Assembly: GCA_041395625.1 (NCBI GenBank)
Contig: JAWLAE010000001.1
Span: forward strand, 496,001 to 560,000
From: CADEED01 sp041395625
GTDB lineage: Bacteria > Pseudomonadota > Gammaproteobacteria > Steroidobacterales > Steroidobacteraceae
Direction of reading: 5' to 3'
Length of the DNA: 64,000 nucleotides
In this document: in pieces, positions 18,435-26,988 of the stretch
How positions within the stretch are numbered: position 1 is the first letter of the stretch
How the letters are laid out: every line of letters begins with the position of its first letter
Position numbers and translations under genes: made by a program
Notes under the pieces: generated by a model
Told to the model about the DNA's origin: nothing
Databases searched by the model: none
The model's input: the letters and a program-made list of their open reading frames with translations, nothing else

Positions 18435-19351
18435 AGCGACGACTATTGATTTTATTGTTAGTGGGTATAGTGTTGCCACGGGTCGCCCTCGCTGCGTCCG
18501 ACGGTACCCCACCGGCGAGTTCGCAGCAAACGGGCTGTCGCGGCATCCTGCTCTTCGGCGGTACCGGACGACTCGGTGCATCGATTGCGCGACTGCTCGT
18601 CTCGGCGGGCGAGCCGGTCACGGTTTTCCGGCGCTCGAGTTCACCGCTGGATCGGCTCGACGGGCTGAACGTGAGTTACGTAGTCGGCGATTTGGCCGAC
18701 GAGCGCAGCATTGCAGCAGCCTTCGATTCGCAGTCATTCTGTGCTGCCATCGACGCCTCCGCCCAACGCGGGGCGAGCAATAGCGTGCCGCGCTTTTATG
18801 AGAACGCAGCTCGCTGGATGGTACAGAATGCCAAGCGCACCGGGGTGCGCCAGTTCATCCTGCATGGTTCGATCGGTGCAGGCGACAATCGCAACGAAGT
18901 GCCAGCCCTGCGCGACGCACCCGCCTCCGACCGGTTAATCGACAAAGGCCGTGCGGAGCAGGCCGTGATCGCAGGTGGCGTGCCCTACACGATCATCCGC
19001 CACGGCCTCGTGCCGTACGACCCGCAACCGCCGGCTACCGGACGCGCCTACCTGACACCAGACCTGACGACCTGGGGCGAGATCACACGCGATGATCTAG
19101 CCATCCTGACACTCGATGTGCTCGGCAATCCGGCGCGTTCCAACAAGATCTACCATGCCATCGATCCGCTGCTGCGGCTTCGTCGCGATGCAGGCACCGA
19201 TCAGCCGCGCAGCATTGGTGGTCCTTCGGCCGAGGAACGCAAAGCGGGCGCCACAGCAGTGCGAGGCGCGCGAGGTCCTGATCTCGAGAATGAACCTGCG
19301 CAGAGCGCTACGCAAACAACTACCGACCCATCAAAGCCAGACCCGCACTAA
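18431..19351 (+). CDS. Exported NAD(P)-binding Rossmann protein
   Basis: 306 aa. A signal-like N-terminus (MKRRLLILLLVGIVLPRVALAA) precedes a NAD(P)H-binding domain (GILLFGGTGRLGASIARLL, then VVGDLADERSIAAAF, FILHGSIGAGDNR and YTIIRHGLV) of the atypical SDR type. The C-terminal ~60 residues are low-complexity and polar. Its start overlaps the stop of the truncated methyltransferase. An exported SDR is unusual because NAD(P) is cytoplasmic; the leader may instead be a membrane anchor. Function unknown. It converges with the LytTR regulator. Confidence 0.75.
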   Translation: MKRRLLILLLVGIVLPRVALAASDGTPPASSQQTGCRGILLFGGTGRLGASIARLLVSAGEPVTVFRRSSSPLDRLDGLNVSYVVGDLADERSIAAAFDSQSFCAAIDASAQRGASNSVPRFYENAARWMVQNAKRTGVRQFILHGSIGAGDNRNEVPALRDAPASDRLIDKGRAEQAVIAGGVPYTIIRHGLVPYDPQPPATGRAYLTPDLTTWGEITRDDLAILTLDVLGNPARSNKIYHAIDPLLRLRRDAGTDQPRSIGGPSAEERKAGATAVRGARGPDLENEPAQSATQTTTDPSKPDPH

Positions 19352-19440
19352 GTGCAGCCGCATCAGCTGTAACATCCGCGCGACCGACCGGCGGGCGGAT
19401 TCGCCATCGCCTGGCGGTGCGGCTGGCGTGCCTGCCGCAC

Positions 19441-20283
19441 TCATCGGACCCGTTGCGCAGTCTCGCCGGCCGCGCGCAGCAGGCGCGAGTACGAGCGGCT
19501 GACGGGCACCTCGAGCCCGGTGCGCAAGCGCACGAACTGGCGGTGGTGTGCGGTGAAGCGCCTCTCGATCGCCGAGCGTCGGACCCAGTAAGAGCGGTGC
19601 ACCTGCAGGCCGTCGAGATAGCGCAGATCATGGACCGCGTCGCTGAAGCGGTGGTGCACCAGCGTGTCGCCTCTCTCGGTATAGACGCGCAGGTAGTGAT
19701 CCTCCGCCTTCAACGCGAGGATTTCGCCATCGAGACTTGCGGGCAACCGCGCGCGCAACGTTGCCTCGGCGCTCGCCGACGGAGAATCGGGCTGGACGAT
19801 ACGCGCGGCGCCGAACAGCTTGTCCATGATGATCACGACGATGAGCCAATAGATGATGCCGGGCAGGGTGTTGGCGAACAGGCGCGGCAGATAGTTCAGC
19901 GTGGGCCAGGGCAGCGGCGGCGCGAGCGCGAGGAATTCCTCGGGCAGCAAAGTCAGGCCGAAGTACCGATAGCGCGCGATCGGCCAATAAAAGATGAGTA
20001 TCCCGAGTACCGCGCCCACCACGGCGGAAATCCACAGTGGCCATTGCCAGCGGCGCACGCTGAGGCGCACGAGCCGGGTACCGACAAGCGCCGCGATCCA
20101 GACCAGCGCGACCAGGCCGATCCAGTAGAGGGTCGAGACGCCGCGGCTCAAGTGCGGGCCGACCAGCATTCGGTTCCAGCCGAGCAGGGCGCCGACCAAC
20201 AGCGGTGCGCCAATGTAGAAAAATGCCGCCCCGATCGGGGTGATGGCCGGAAAATCGTACCGAAGCCAGCGCGGCGCCGTCAC
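19441..20283 (-). CDS. Membrane-anchored LytTR-family one-component regulator
   Basis: 280 aa from the GTG at 20283, which sits 8 bases after a GGAGGG site; the GTG at 20292 overlaps that site and is less likely. The N-terminal ~170 residues hold about four hydrophobic segments (AAFFYIGAPLLVGALLGW, STLYWIGLVALVWIAALV, PLWISAVVGAVLGILIFYW, TLPGIIYWLIVVIIMDKLF). The C-terminal ~100 residues are a LytTR DNA-binding domain (ILALKAEDHYLRVYTERG, FSDAVHDL, LQVHRSYWVRRSAIER). No receiver domain is present, so it should respond to a membrane-perceived signal. It is divergent from TBDR 2, carboxylesterase and amine oxidase A, and three phased repeats in the gap are its likely targets. Confidence 0.85.
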   Translation of the reverse strand: MTAPRWLRYDFPAITPIGAAFFYIGAPLLVGALLGWNRMLVGPHLSRGVSTLYWIGLVALVWIAALVGTRLVRLSVRRWQWPLWISAVVGAVLGILIFYWPIARYRYFGLTLLPEEFLALAPPLPWPTLNYLPRLFANTLPGIIYWLIVVIIMDKLFGAARIVQPDSPSASAEATLRARLPASLDGEILALKAEDHYLRVYTERGDTLVHHRFSDAVHDLRYLDGLQVHRSYWVRRSAIERRFTAHHRQFVRLRTGLEVPVSRSYSRLLRAAGETAQRVR

Positions 20284-20338
20284 TACCTGCACCCTCCATT
20301 CGTCTCATGAGGTCGAGCGGGCCCGGATTATAGCCGGC

Positions 20339-20387
20339 CAGTCGCGAACGCCAGTGACAGTCGCGAAATACTCGTGCAGGTCACGAA
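20339..20387 (+). promoter_or_regulatory. Three phased direct repeats, candidate LytTR operator
   Basis: GTCGCGAA at 20341-20348, GTCGCGAA at 20360-20367 and GTCACGAA at 20380-20387 recur every 19-20 bases in the same orientation; the first two also share the preceding CA (20339 and 20358). LytTR proteins bind pairs of short direct repeats about two helical turns apart. The array lies between the LytTR gene start and the TBDR 2 start, 80 bases before the latter. Confidence 0.6.
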
Positions 20388-20467
20388 TTCGCGCTTGCCG
20401 CAGGGGCAACGCCCGTCGATGTTCATTGCCTTGGCGAAATCAACCTTTGTGGAGCGGAGTAAGTCTC

Positions 20468-22786
20468 ATGACGCAGATGAAGTCAGCGGGTGTCTGGGTG
20501 TTGGCCTTGTGCGGCGCTGCGGCGGCGCAGGCAGCAACCGAATCCCTGGCACTCGAGGAAATCGTCGTCACGGCGCGCAAGTCGGCCGAAAACCTGCAAG
20601 ACGTGCCGGTTTCGATCACGGCATTCACCGCCGCGGACATCGAGGCGGCCGGCATCCGTGATCTGCGCGATGTCGCCGCACTGACGCCGGGCCTGTCGTT
20701 CGACACGCTGATCGGCGAATACCTGGCGATTCCGACGATTCGCGGCCTCACGCAGAACGACCTGTTCGGCGACGTCAACAACGTCGAGATCTTTCTCGAT
20801 GGTGTCAACGTCTCCGGCCGTGCGGGTCTCAACTTCAACCTGCTCGACGTCGAACGTATCGAGGTCGTGAAGGGCCCGCAGAGTGCGCTGTACGGCCGCA
20901 ACAGCTTTGCGGGGGCGATCAATTTCATCTCCCGCCGCGCGCCGGCGTCCTTCGAGGGCCGTGTGGAGGCGACCGGGGGTTCCGACGGGATTCTGCGCGG
21001 TGGCCTGCATCTCGGTGGGCCGATCACCGACACCCTGCGCGCACGCGTGTCTGCGGGCTACGACGAGACTGATGGCACCTACCGTAACCACGCCGTGGCT
21101 GACGGCTCGCTCGGCGGCCATCGCTATAGCACCTTCTCGGTCGGCCTCGACTGGGCGCCGATCGACAGCTTCAGTGCGCGCCTGAATGCGTATTACTCGG
21201 ACGACAAGATCGGTCCGCCGGCCGTCGGATTCGCGGTGCAGAACTGCGAACCGAACGCCGCCGGACAGCCCCTGGCGTACTGCGGCGAGCTGCCCGAGGC
21301 GCAGCTCGGCGCGCTCGGCTCGGACGCCCGCGCGATTGGCGAGTTCCGCGAAGTATTCCGCACGAGCCTGCAGGCTGACTGGCGCACGAGCTTCGCCAAC
21401 ATAACTTCGCTCACGGGGTACAACACGTTGCGTCACGAGGCCCTGTCCGACGCGACGCGCCTCGTCGGTCCGGCATCGTTCTTCTACCTCGGCCGGCTGC
21501 CCTCGGGCGCGGTTGTGCCGCAGGTCCTCGGATCGAAGCTGTTCCGCGGCGATCGCGATTATGTGGACGAGTTCAGCCAAGAGCTGCGTCTCGCAGGCGG
21601 TGAGGACACGCGGCTGCGCTGGACCGCCGGCCTCTACTACTATCGCCAGACTTATGATGGTGGCCTCGACGCCGGTACGCTCAGCAACCTGCCGGCGAAC
21701 TTCGTCAGTTTTGTGCCGCCGTTCTACACCGCCATCGCGCGTCCCTGGTTCGTGACGAATGGTGTGCCGGCGTTCTCGCGCTTCGAGCGCGAGACCGATT
21801 CGCGCGCAGTGTTCGGCGCCCTCGAGTTCGATTTCACCGATCGACTGCGCGGGCGTGTCGAGGGCCGTTACACCGACGAGGAGAAGGTCCAGAGTACGCC
21901 GATTCGCGACGGCGCCGTGATTGCGAATCCGCGCTCGTTCGAGGACAGCTGGAACTTCTTCACGCCGCGAGTCACGCTCGACTTCCGGGCCGCGGAGCAG
22001 TGGCTCGTTTACGGCTCGGCGGCCAAGGGCGTGAAGGCCGGCGGGTTCAACGAGAACGCGTCGGTGCCAGTGGAGGAGTCCTTCGGGCCCGAGGAAAACT
22101 GGACTTTCGAGCTCGGCGCGAAGGGCGCGCTGGCAGACGGTCGCGTCAGCCTCGACGCCGCAATCTTCTATGTCGACTGGACCGATATGCAGCTGCCTGC
22201 GCTGTCGCCTGGCGCGTCGATTCCGCAGACGGTGACGCTCAATGTCGGCACCGCCACCTCACGCGGCATCGAACTCGCGGCGCGCGCGGTGCTGACCAGG
22301 CATCTGAACGCCAACATTGGATTCTCCTACACAGATGCCGAGTTCAAGGACGCACAGAACCGGAGCCTGATCTCGCTGCCCTCGTTCGCGGCGAGTGGCG
22401 GCGACATTTCCGGCTACGATCTGCCGCGTACGTCGCCCACGCAATGGTCCGCGGGCCTCGACTTTCGGCACCCGGCTTTCGCGGATTTCGACTTCTTCGG
22501 ACGCCTGGATTATTCGTACAAGTCGTCGCAGTCTCCGACGACTGACAGGCTCACCAGAATCGGCGCCATGGAGCGAGTGAACGCCCGCATCGGACTCGAA
22601 TCCGGGGCCTGGCGGCTCGAGCTATGGGGCGACAACCTGACGGACGATGCCACGCCGACCGGCGCGTTCCGCGACGCATGGCTCAACAACTACGTGGACA
22701 ACCAGGTTGCGATCTTCCTGAACCGCACCACGGTGTCCTACCCGCGCCTGCGCACCTGGGGCGCCAACGTGAGCTATCGTTTCTAA
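20468..22786 (+). CDS. TonB-dependent outer-membrane receptor 2
   Basis: 772 aa from the ATG at 20468, with GGAG sites at 20451-20459; the open frame begins at 20240 but the extra 76 residues are not protein-like. Signal peptide (ALCGAAAAQA), TonB box-like LEEIVVTARK, plug domain (TIRGLTQNDLFGD, IEVVKGPQSALYGRNSFAGAINF) and barrel ending in VSYRF. It heads a tight unit: the carboxylesterase ATG is one base after its TAA and amine oxidase A overlaps the esterase. Receptor, hydrolase and oxidase therefore probably handle the same imported compound. Regulation by the divergent LytTR protein is inferred from the repeats in the promoter region. Confidence 0.93.
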   Translation: MTQMKSAGVWVLALCGAAAAQAATESLALEEIVVTARKSAENLQDVPVSITAFTAADIEAAGIRDLRDVAALTPGLSFDTLIGEYLAIPTIRGLTQNDLFGDVNNVEIFLDGVNVSGRAGLNFNLLDVERIEVVKGPQSALYGRNSFAGAINFISRRAPASFEGRVEATGGSDGILRGGLHLGGPITDTLRARVSAGYDETDGTYRNHAVADGSLGGHRYSTFSVGLDWAPIDSFSARLNAYYSDDKIGPPAVGFAVQNCEPNAAGQPLAYCGELPEAQLGALGSDARAIGEFREVFRTSLQADWRTSFANITSLTGYNTLRHEALSDATRLVGPASFFYLGRLPSGAVVPQVLGSKLFRGDRDYVDEFSQELRLAGGEDTRLRWTAGLYYYRQTYDGGLDAGTLSNLPANFVSFVPPFYTAIARPWFVTNGVPAFSRFERETDSRAVFGALEFDFTDRLRGRVEGRYTDEEKVQSTPIRDGAVIANPRSFEDSWNFFTPRVTLDFRAAEQWLVYGSAAKGVKAGGFNENASVPVEESFGPEENWTFELGAKGALADGRVSLDAAIFYVDWTDMQLPALSPGASIPQTVTLNVGTATSRGIELAARAVLTRHLNANIGFSYTDAEFKDAQNRSLISLPSFAASGGDISGYDLPRTSPTQWSAGLDFRHPAFADFDFFGRLDYSYKSSQSPTTDRLTRIGAMERVNARIGLESGAWRLELWGDNLTDDATPTGAFRDAWLNNYVDNQVAIFLNRTTVSYPRLRTWGANVSYRF

Positions 22787-22787
22787 G

Positions 22788-24395
22788 ATGCGCTACCTGA
22801 TTGCATTGCTCGCTACGCTGTCGTGCTGGTCCGGGGTGGCTAGTGCTGCCCCGACCCGCGCGGTCACCACCACCGAAGGCGACGTGACCGGACTGATGCA
22901 AGGCGGCATCGCGGTGTTCCGCGGCTTGCCCTACGGCGCGGCGCCCGAGGGCGAGTTGCGCTGGCGTCCGCCGCAGCCTGCGCCGCGGCGGGCAACCGTG
23001 TTCGTTGCCGAAGACTTCGGGACCGTGTGCCCGCAGTCACAGCGCGTGTCGCAGAACCTCGCCGGGGTCCCGATGGGCGAGGACTGCCTCAGGCTCAATA
23101 TCTATTCGCCTGCGGGTGCCTTCGACGGCGGCGAGCCGTTGCCGGTGATGGTCTGGATCCATGGCGGGAGCTTTCGCTGGGGTGCGGGCTCGTATCCCGG
23201 CGGTGAGCCGTTCGCGCTGGCGCACCAGGGCGTTGTCGTCGTCACGGTCAACTACCGGCTCGGCCGGCTCGGGCTCTTCGCGCATCCGGCGCTGTCGGCG
23301 TCGATGCCCAACGAGCCTGTGGGCAACTACGCGCTCATGGACCAGATCGCGGCGCTGCGCTGGGTACAGGCCAACATTGCCGCCTTCGGCGGCGATCCGG
23401 CGCGCGTGACGATCTTCGGCCAGTCGGCGGGCGGCGTATCGGTCACGACGTTGATGGCTGTGCCGTCCGCGCGCGGTCTTTTCCGCGGTGCGATCGCGCA
23501 GAGCGGTGCCTCACGTATCGAGGGTGATCGCGTGCTGCGCGCCACGGGCGGACCTTTCCTTTCGCTCGAGGCGGACGGTCTCGCGATGGCGCAGAGTTTC
23601 GGCATCGCCAACGACGCGTCGGCGCCGCAGAAGCTGCGTGCGCTCGATGTCGAGGCGATCGGCAGGTACTCCGAGAAGGAAGTGCCGAACTCGATGAATC
23701 CGGTCGTCGACGGACGCCTGTTGCCCGAAGACATCTCGCGCATCTTCCGCGCCGGGCGGCAGCAGCCGGTGCCGTTCCTGACAGGCACGACGACCTGGGA
23801 AGCGTCGTTACTCGGAACGTATCCGTTCAAGCTCGAAGACCTGGTGCTCGGTGCTGACCCGGCGCAGGTGCGTCGCGCGTACGCTGGACTGGAAGAGCGC
23901 GCGGTCGTCACGGGCTGGTTCGAGGATTCGCTGTTTCGCGCACCGGCGCGCTTCCTCGCCGGCGAGATGCAGCGAGTCGGCCAGCCGGCGTGGCTGTACG
24001 AGTTCGGCTACGTTGCCGAAGAGCGTCGCGCATCTGCGCCGGGCGCCGCCCACAGCGACGACGTCGCGTTCGTGTTCGGCGACCTGGGGCTGCGCGGCCG
24101 CTGGCGCGGCGTGTCACCGCCGACTGCGGCGGACCGCCGCATGGCGCAGATCGTGACGGGCTACTGGCTGAACTTCGCGAAACACGCTGATCCGAACGGG
24201 CCGGCACTGCCGACCTGGCCTCGCTACGACCGTCGCACCGATCGCTTGCTCGATCTGTCGCCCACGATCGTCGCCCGCGCTCCGCGACGCGCCGACGTAT
24301 TGCGGTTTTTCGACGAGCGTTACGAGGCAGCACTGAGTGCACCGGCGCCGTCGCAACAACTTAGGAATGAGTCCCCCGAAGGAGTGTCTCGATGA
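22788..24395 (+). CDS. Secreted type-B carboxylesterase
   Basis: 535 aa. Signal peptide over residues ~1-20. Type-B carboxylesterase/cholinesterase marks are seen: EDCLRLNIYSP, oxyanion-hole WIHGGSF, nucleophile elbow FGQSAGG with Ser213, and a GAAHSDDVAFVFG segment holding the likely catalytic His. It hydrolyses carboxylic esters, and the leader places it in the periplasm or outside. It begins one base after the TBDR 2 stop and ends in a 4-base overlap (ATGA) with amine oxidase A. The operon suggests that it cleaves an ester substrate brought in by the receptor before oxidation. The substrate is not predictable. Confidence 0.92.
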   Translation: MRYLIALLATLSCWSGVASAAPTRAVTTTEGDVTGLMQGGIAVFRGLPYGAAPEGELRWRPPQPAPRRATVFVAEDFGTVCPQSQRVSQNLAGVPMGEDCLRLNIYSPAGAFDGGEPLPVMVWIHGGSFRWGAGSYPGGEPFALAHQGVVVVTVNYRLGRLGLFAHPALSASMPNEPVGNYALMDQIAALRWVQANIAAFGGDPARVTIFGQSAGGVSVTTLMAVPSARGLFRGAIAQSGASRIEGDRVLRATGGPFLSLEADGLAMAQSFGIANDASAPQKLRALDVEAIGRYSEKEVPNSMNPVVDGRLLPEDISRIFRAGRQQPVPFLTGTTTWEASLLGTYPFKLEDLVLGADPAQVRRAYAGLEERAVVTGWFEDSLFRAPARFLAGEMQRVGQPAWLYEFGYVAEERRASAPGAAHSDDVAFVFGDLGLRGRWRGVSPPTAADRRMAQIVTGYWLNFAKHADPNGPALPTWPRYDRRTDRLLDLSPTIVARAPRRADVLRFFDERYEAALSAPAPSQQLRNESPEGVSR

Positions 24396-25840
24396 CGATC
24401 TCGCGCCGTGACTTCATGGTCGCCTCCGCTGCCACGTCCGTGCTGGGAGCCGCCGCGGTATCGCGCCCCGCCGCGGCAGCCGCGGGCCTCGATCCCGACG
24501 TGATCGTAATCGGCGCCGGGCTCTCGGGCCTCGGGACCGCGCTCGCCCTGGAGGAAGCCGGGCTCAAGGTCCGCATGATCGAGGGTCGCAAGCGCATCGG
24601 CGGACGCCTTTACACGCTCGATGATGTGCCGGGACACCCGGAGGCCGGTGGCAACTCCGTCGCCGCCGCGTATGGCCGGGTGATCGCCGCCGGGAAGCGC
24701 TACGACGTGGCCCTCGACGATATCGCCGAGCGCGCCTTTGGCGGTGGCCCACCTGGGCTCTACATCGCCGGCGAGCACGTGCCGCTCGACGCCTGGCCGG
24801 CTCATGCGCGCAATCCCTTTGGCCCCGACCTGAAATCGCTGCCGCCCTGGGCCTGGGCCGGTGCACTCTTCAAACGCCATCGGCCGTTTGCGGACCCCGG
24901 CCGCTGGGCGGATCCGGAGTTCTCGAAGTACGACATCTCCGTCTACGAGTTCCTGCAGGCCCAAGGCGTCTCGGACGCCGCGATCCAGCTCGGCTACGAC
25001 ACGAATATTTCCTACGGCTCGACGGCCCACGACGTCTCGCTGCTGATGCAGGCCTACGTGGACCACTGGCAGGCCGTCAATTCGGCCGCGGGGCCTCGCT
25101 TCGTGCGCGCCTTCCGCGGCGGCAACCAGCGCTTGCCCGAGGCGATGGCGCGCCGGCTCAAGGGTGAGTTGTTGACGGGCCGCCGGGTCGTCTCGATCGC
25201 GACGCGCGCCGACGGCGCCGAGGTGTATTGCGAGGATGGTTCGCGCCACCGTGCGAAGGCAGTAGTCTGCTCGATGCCCTTCGGGACGCTGCGCCATGTG
25301 GCGATCGATCCGCTGCCGCCGCCGGTGCAGAACGCGGCAATCCGCACGCTCGGCTACGTGCCGGTCACGCAGGTGCACATCGTGCCGAAACGAAAGTTCT
25401 GGGAGAGCGACGGCCAGAATCCATCGATGTGGACCGACGGCCTCGTGGGCACGGTCTACGCCCAGCGCTTCGGTCCGGATCCGAAGGAAGTGATGAGCCT
25501 GACCTGCTGGGCGCGGGGTCTGCAGGCGCAGTATCTCGACCAGCTCGGGCCCGAGGCCGCGGGTCGCGCGGTGGTCGCCGAGTTCGAGCGCCTGCGTCCG
25601 GCCGCGAAGGGCGCGCTTAAGGTGGCGAAGGTGCGCTCCTGGGCGACCGATCCGTTCGCGGGCGGCGTGTGGTCAAGCTTCGGCCCCGGTGATGTGACCG
25701 CGTACGCGAACTCGCTCGCGGCGCCCCACGGGCGGCTCTTCTTCTGTGGCGAGCATACGGCGCTCGCCAGCCGCGGCATGGAGGCCGCGCTCGAGTCGGC
25801 CGAGCGCGCGGCGGTCGAGGTGCAGCTCGCGCTGGGCTGA
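24392..25840 (+). CDS. Tat-exported flavin amine oxidase A
   Basis: 482 aa. A twin-arginine leader (SRRDFMVASAATS, then AAA region) is followed by the FAD-binding fold VIVIGAGLSGLGTALALEE (GAGLSG at 41-46) and RIGGR at 68-72. The C-terminal flavin contact is FFCGEHTALASRGMEAALES. This is the layout of monoamine oxidase-type flavoproteins such as NicA2-like enzymes. They oxidise C-N or C-C bonds, passing electrons to oxygen or to a cytochrome c. The Tat signal implies folding with FAD before export. It is translationally coupled to the carboxylesterase. Paralogs B (33094-34533) and C (39157-40623) share the signal type and both FAD blocks. Substrate unknown. Confidence 0.9.
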   Translation: MTISRRDFMVASAATSVLGAAAVSRPAAAAAGLDPDVIVIGAGLSGLGTALALEEAGLKVRMIEGRKRIGGRLYTLDDVPGHPEAGGNSVAAAYGRVIAAGKRYDVALDDIAERAFGGGPPGLYIAGEHVPLDAWPAHARNPFGPDLKSLPPWAWAGALFKRHRPFADPGRWADPEFSKYDISVYEFLQAQGVSDAAIQLGYDTNISYGSTAHDVSLLMQAYVDHWQAVNSAAGPRFVRAFRGGNQRLPEAMARRLKGELLTGRRVVSIATRADGAEVYCEDGSRHRAKAVVCSMPFGTLRHVAIDPLPPPVQNAAIRTLGYVPVTQVHIVPKRKFWESDGQNPSMWTDGLVGTVYAQRFGPDPKEVMSLTCWARGLQAQYLDQLGPEAAGRAVVAEFERLRPAAKGALKVAKVRSWATDPFAGGVWSSFGPGDVTAYANSLAAPHGRLFFCGEHTALASRGMEAALESAERAAVEVQLALG

Positions 25841-25978
25841 CTGATCGCTGCTACTGCTCGAAGGTCGTCCGCAGGATGATCGACGACATCGTGCGTCGGG
25901 GCGCGGAACTGTGCGTCAGGTCGGTTGTCGCTGCCAGATGGTCTGGCAACATGGGTCGATTGCCGGATCGGAAAGACA

Positions 25979-26662
25979 ATGCTGCGGCGACCGACCTATC
26001 ACTTGTTCCTTGCCGTTCTGGTGTTGCTAGCCGCGTGCGATGGTTATCCGCGCGACTGGGCCTCGCCTGCTCCCGGTTTGCTGACCCGGATGTTCGATCG
26101 GTGTCCGAACCTTGCCGGCGACTACCTGATCGGCCAGCACCTGGATGCGGGCCGCTGGGTTGACGACGACGATTTCGGGAAACTACCGTTCTTCCTGACG
26201 CCAATCGGCGCGCAGTCGCAAGCGCGCCATTATCCGTGGGGCACGGTATCGGTGACGGGTGACGCGGCCCAGGAGCTAACTATCACGCTGCGTCGCTCCG
26301 CTGAGCGAATCGCGGCCCACAAGGCAGCCGTGCTGGCGCAGCGCCATAGTAGGCCGCCACAGCTGTGGCCGGCGGAATACGCAATGCGTCAGACACTCAA
26401 GCGGGATGTGCACTATCGCTGCGACGGGGGCTGGCTGGTTGCCGTGCCAGGTGCGGGTGGGCCGCCCGATGCAGGCTACAACACTGGCAGTGCTGTCAGC
26501 CGTATTACCCGCGATGCACGTGGCGGGCTGGTGGCGCATATCGCAGGCACTCAGGAACGGAATCTGTCGCTGTGGTGTGGCGACGGCTGCAAAGGAACGA
26601 TTCCGGTCGATGAAGACGTCAATCTCTGGGGTCATTGGCCGCCTGTTAGCGCGCCGGAGTAA
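25979..26662 (+). CDS. Putative lipoprotein of unknown function
   Basis: 227 aa from the ATG at 25979. An N-terminal hydrophobic stretch ends in a lipobox (VLVLLAAC), so the Cys at about residue 20 would be lipidated. The mature part is mostly beta-predicted and polar and includes DRCPNLAGDYLIG near the start and NLSLWCGDGCKGTIPV near the end, with paired Cys. No family was recognised. An upstream start at 25925 would place 18 residues before the signal and is less likely. It stands alone between amine oxidase A and the minus-strand flavoprotein pair. Confidence 0.68.
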   Translation: MLRRPTYHLFLAVLVLLAACDGYPRDWASPAPGLLTRMFDRCPNLAGDYLIGQHLDAGRWVDDDDFGKLPFFLTPIGAQSQARHYPWGTVSVTGDAAQELTITLRRSAERIAAHKAAVLAQRHSRPPQLWPAEYAMRQTLKRDVHYRCDGGWLVAVPGAGGPPDAGYNTGSAVSRITRDARGGLVAHIAGTQERNLSLWCGDGCKGTIPVDEDVNLWGHWPPVSAPE

Positions 26663-26770
26663 TCCGCCAAGAAGATGCACCGCGACGGTCCGCGGCTTGA
26701 CGTCAGGTGTTAGGCCGAAGCATGTGGCGCGCACCACAGTCATTCAACACGAGCTGGATGGTGACCAGCG

Positions 26771-26980
26771 TCAGTTAGAACGCGGGCGCTGTCCGCGCAA
26801 CAACCACCACAGCACAGCCGGGCGCAGTGCGCGCTTCAGCAGGACGCGGACTTCGGTGACGTTCAGCGTCGCCTCGCAGGGCAGGATGCCGGCGACTCCC
26901 GTGAGGGTCAGGCGGTCGTCGCGCACCTCGAGCGTGTCGAGGCGGAGGTCCAGCTTCATGGCGGGTGTCTTGACGAGCAT
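26771..26980 (-). CDS. 69-aa protein coupled to the KstD-like flavoprotein
   Basis: Starts at the ATG at 26980, eight bases after the TGA of the flavoprotein gene, with AGGA just before it, so the two are probably one transcript. The sequence begins MLVKTPAMKLDLRLDTLEV and contains a Cys (GILPCEATLN) and a basic C-terminal helix (LLKRALRPAVLWWLLRGQ). No family recognised. Its position suggests a small accessory subunit or stability factor for the dehydrogenase. The hydrophobic, basic tail could touch a membrane. Confidence 0.55.
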   Translation of the reverse strand: MLVKTPAMKLDLRLDTLEVRDDRLTLTGVAGILPCEATLNVTEVRVLLKRALRPAVLWWLLRGQRPRSN

Positions 26981-26988
26981 GATGGTCC

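Noticed and set aside
19417..20310. 297-codon plus-strand frame opposite the LytTR gene
   Set aside because: Antisense shadow; the minus-strand frame has clear membrane and LytTR motifs.
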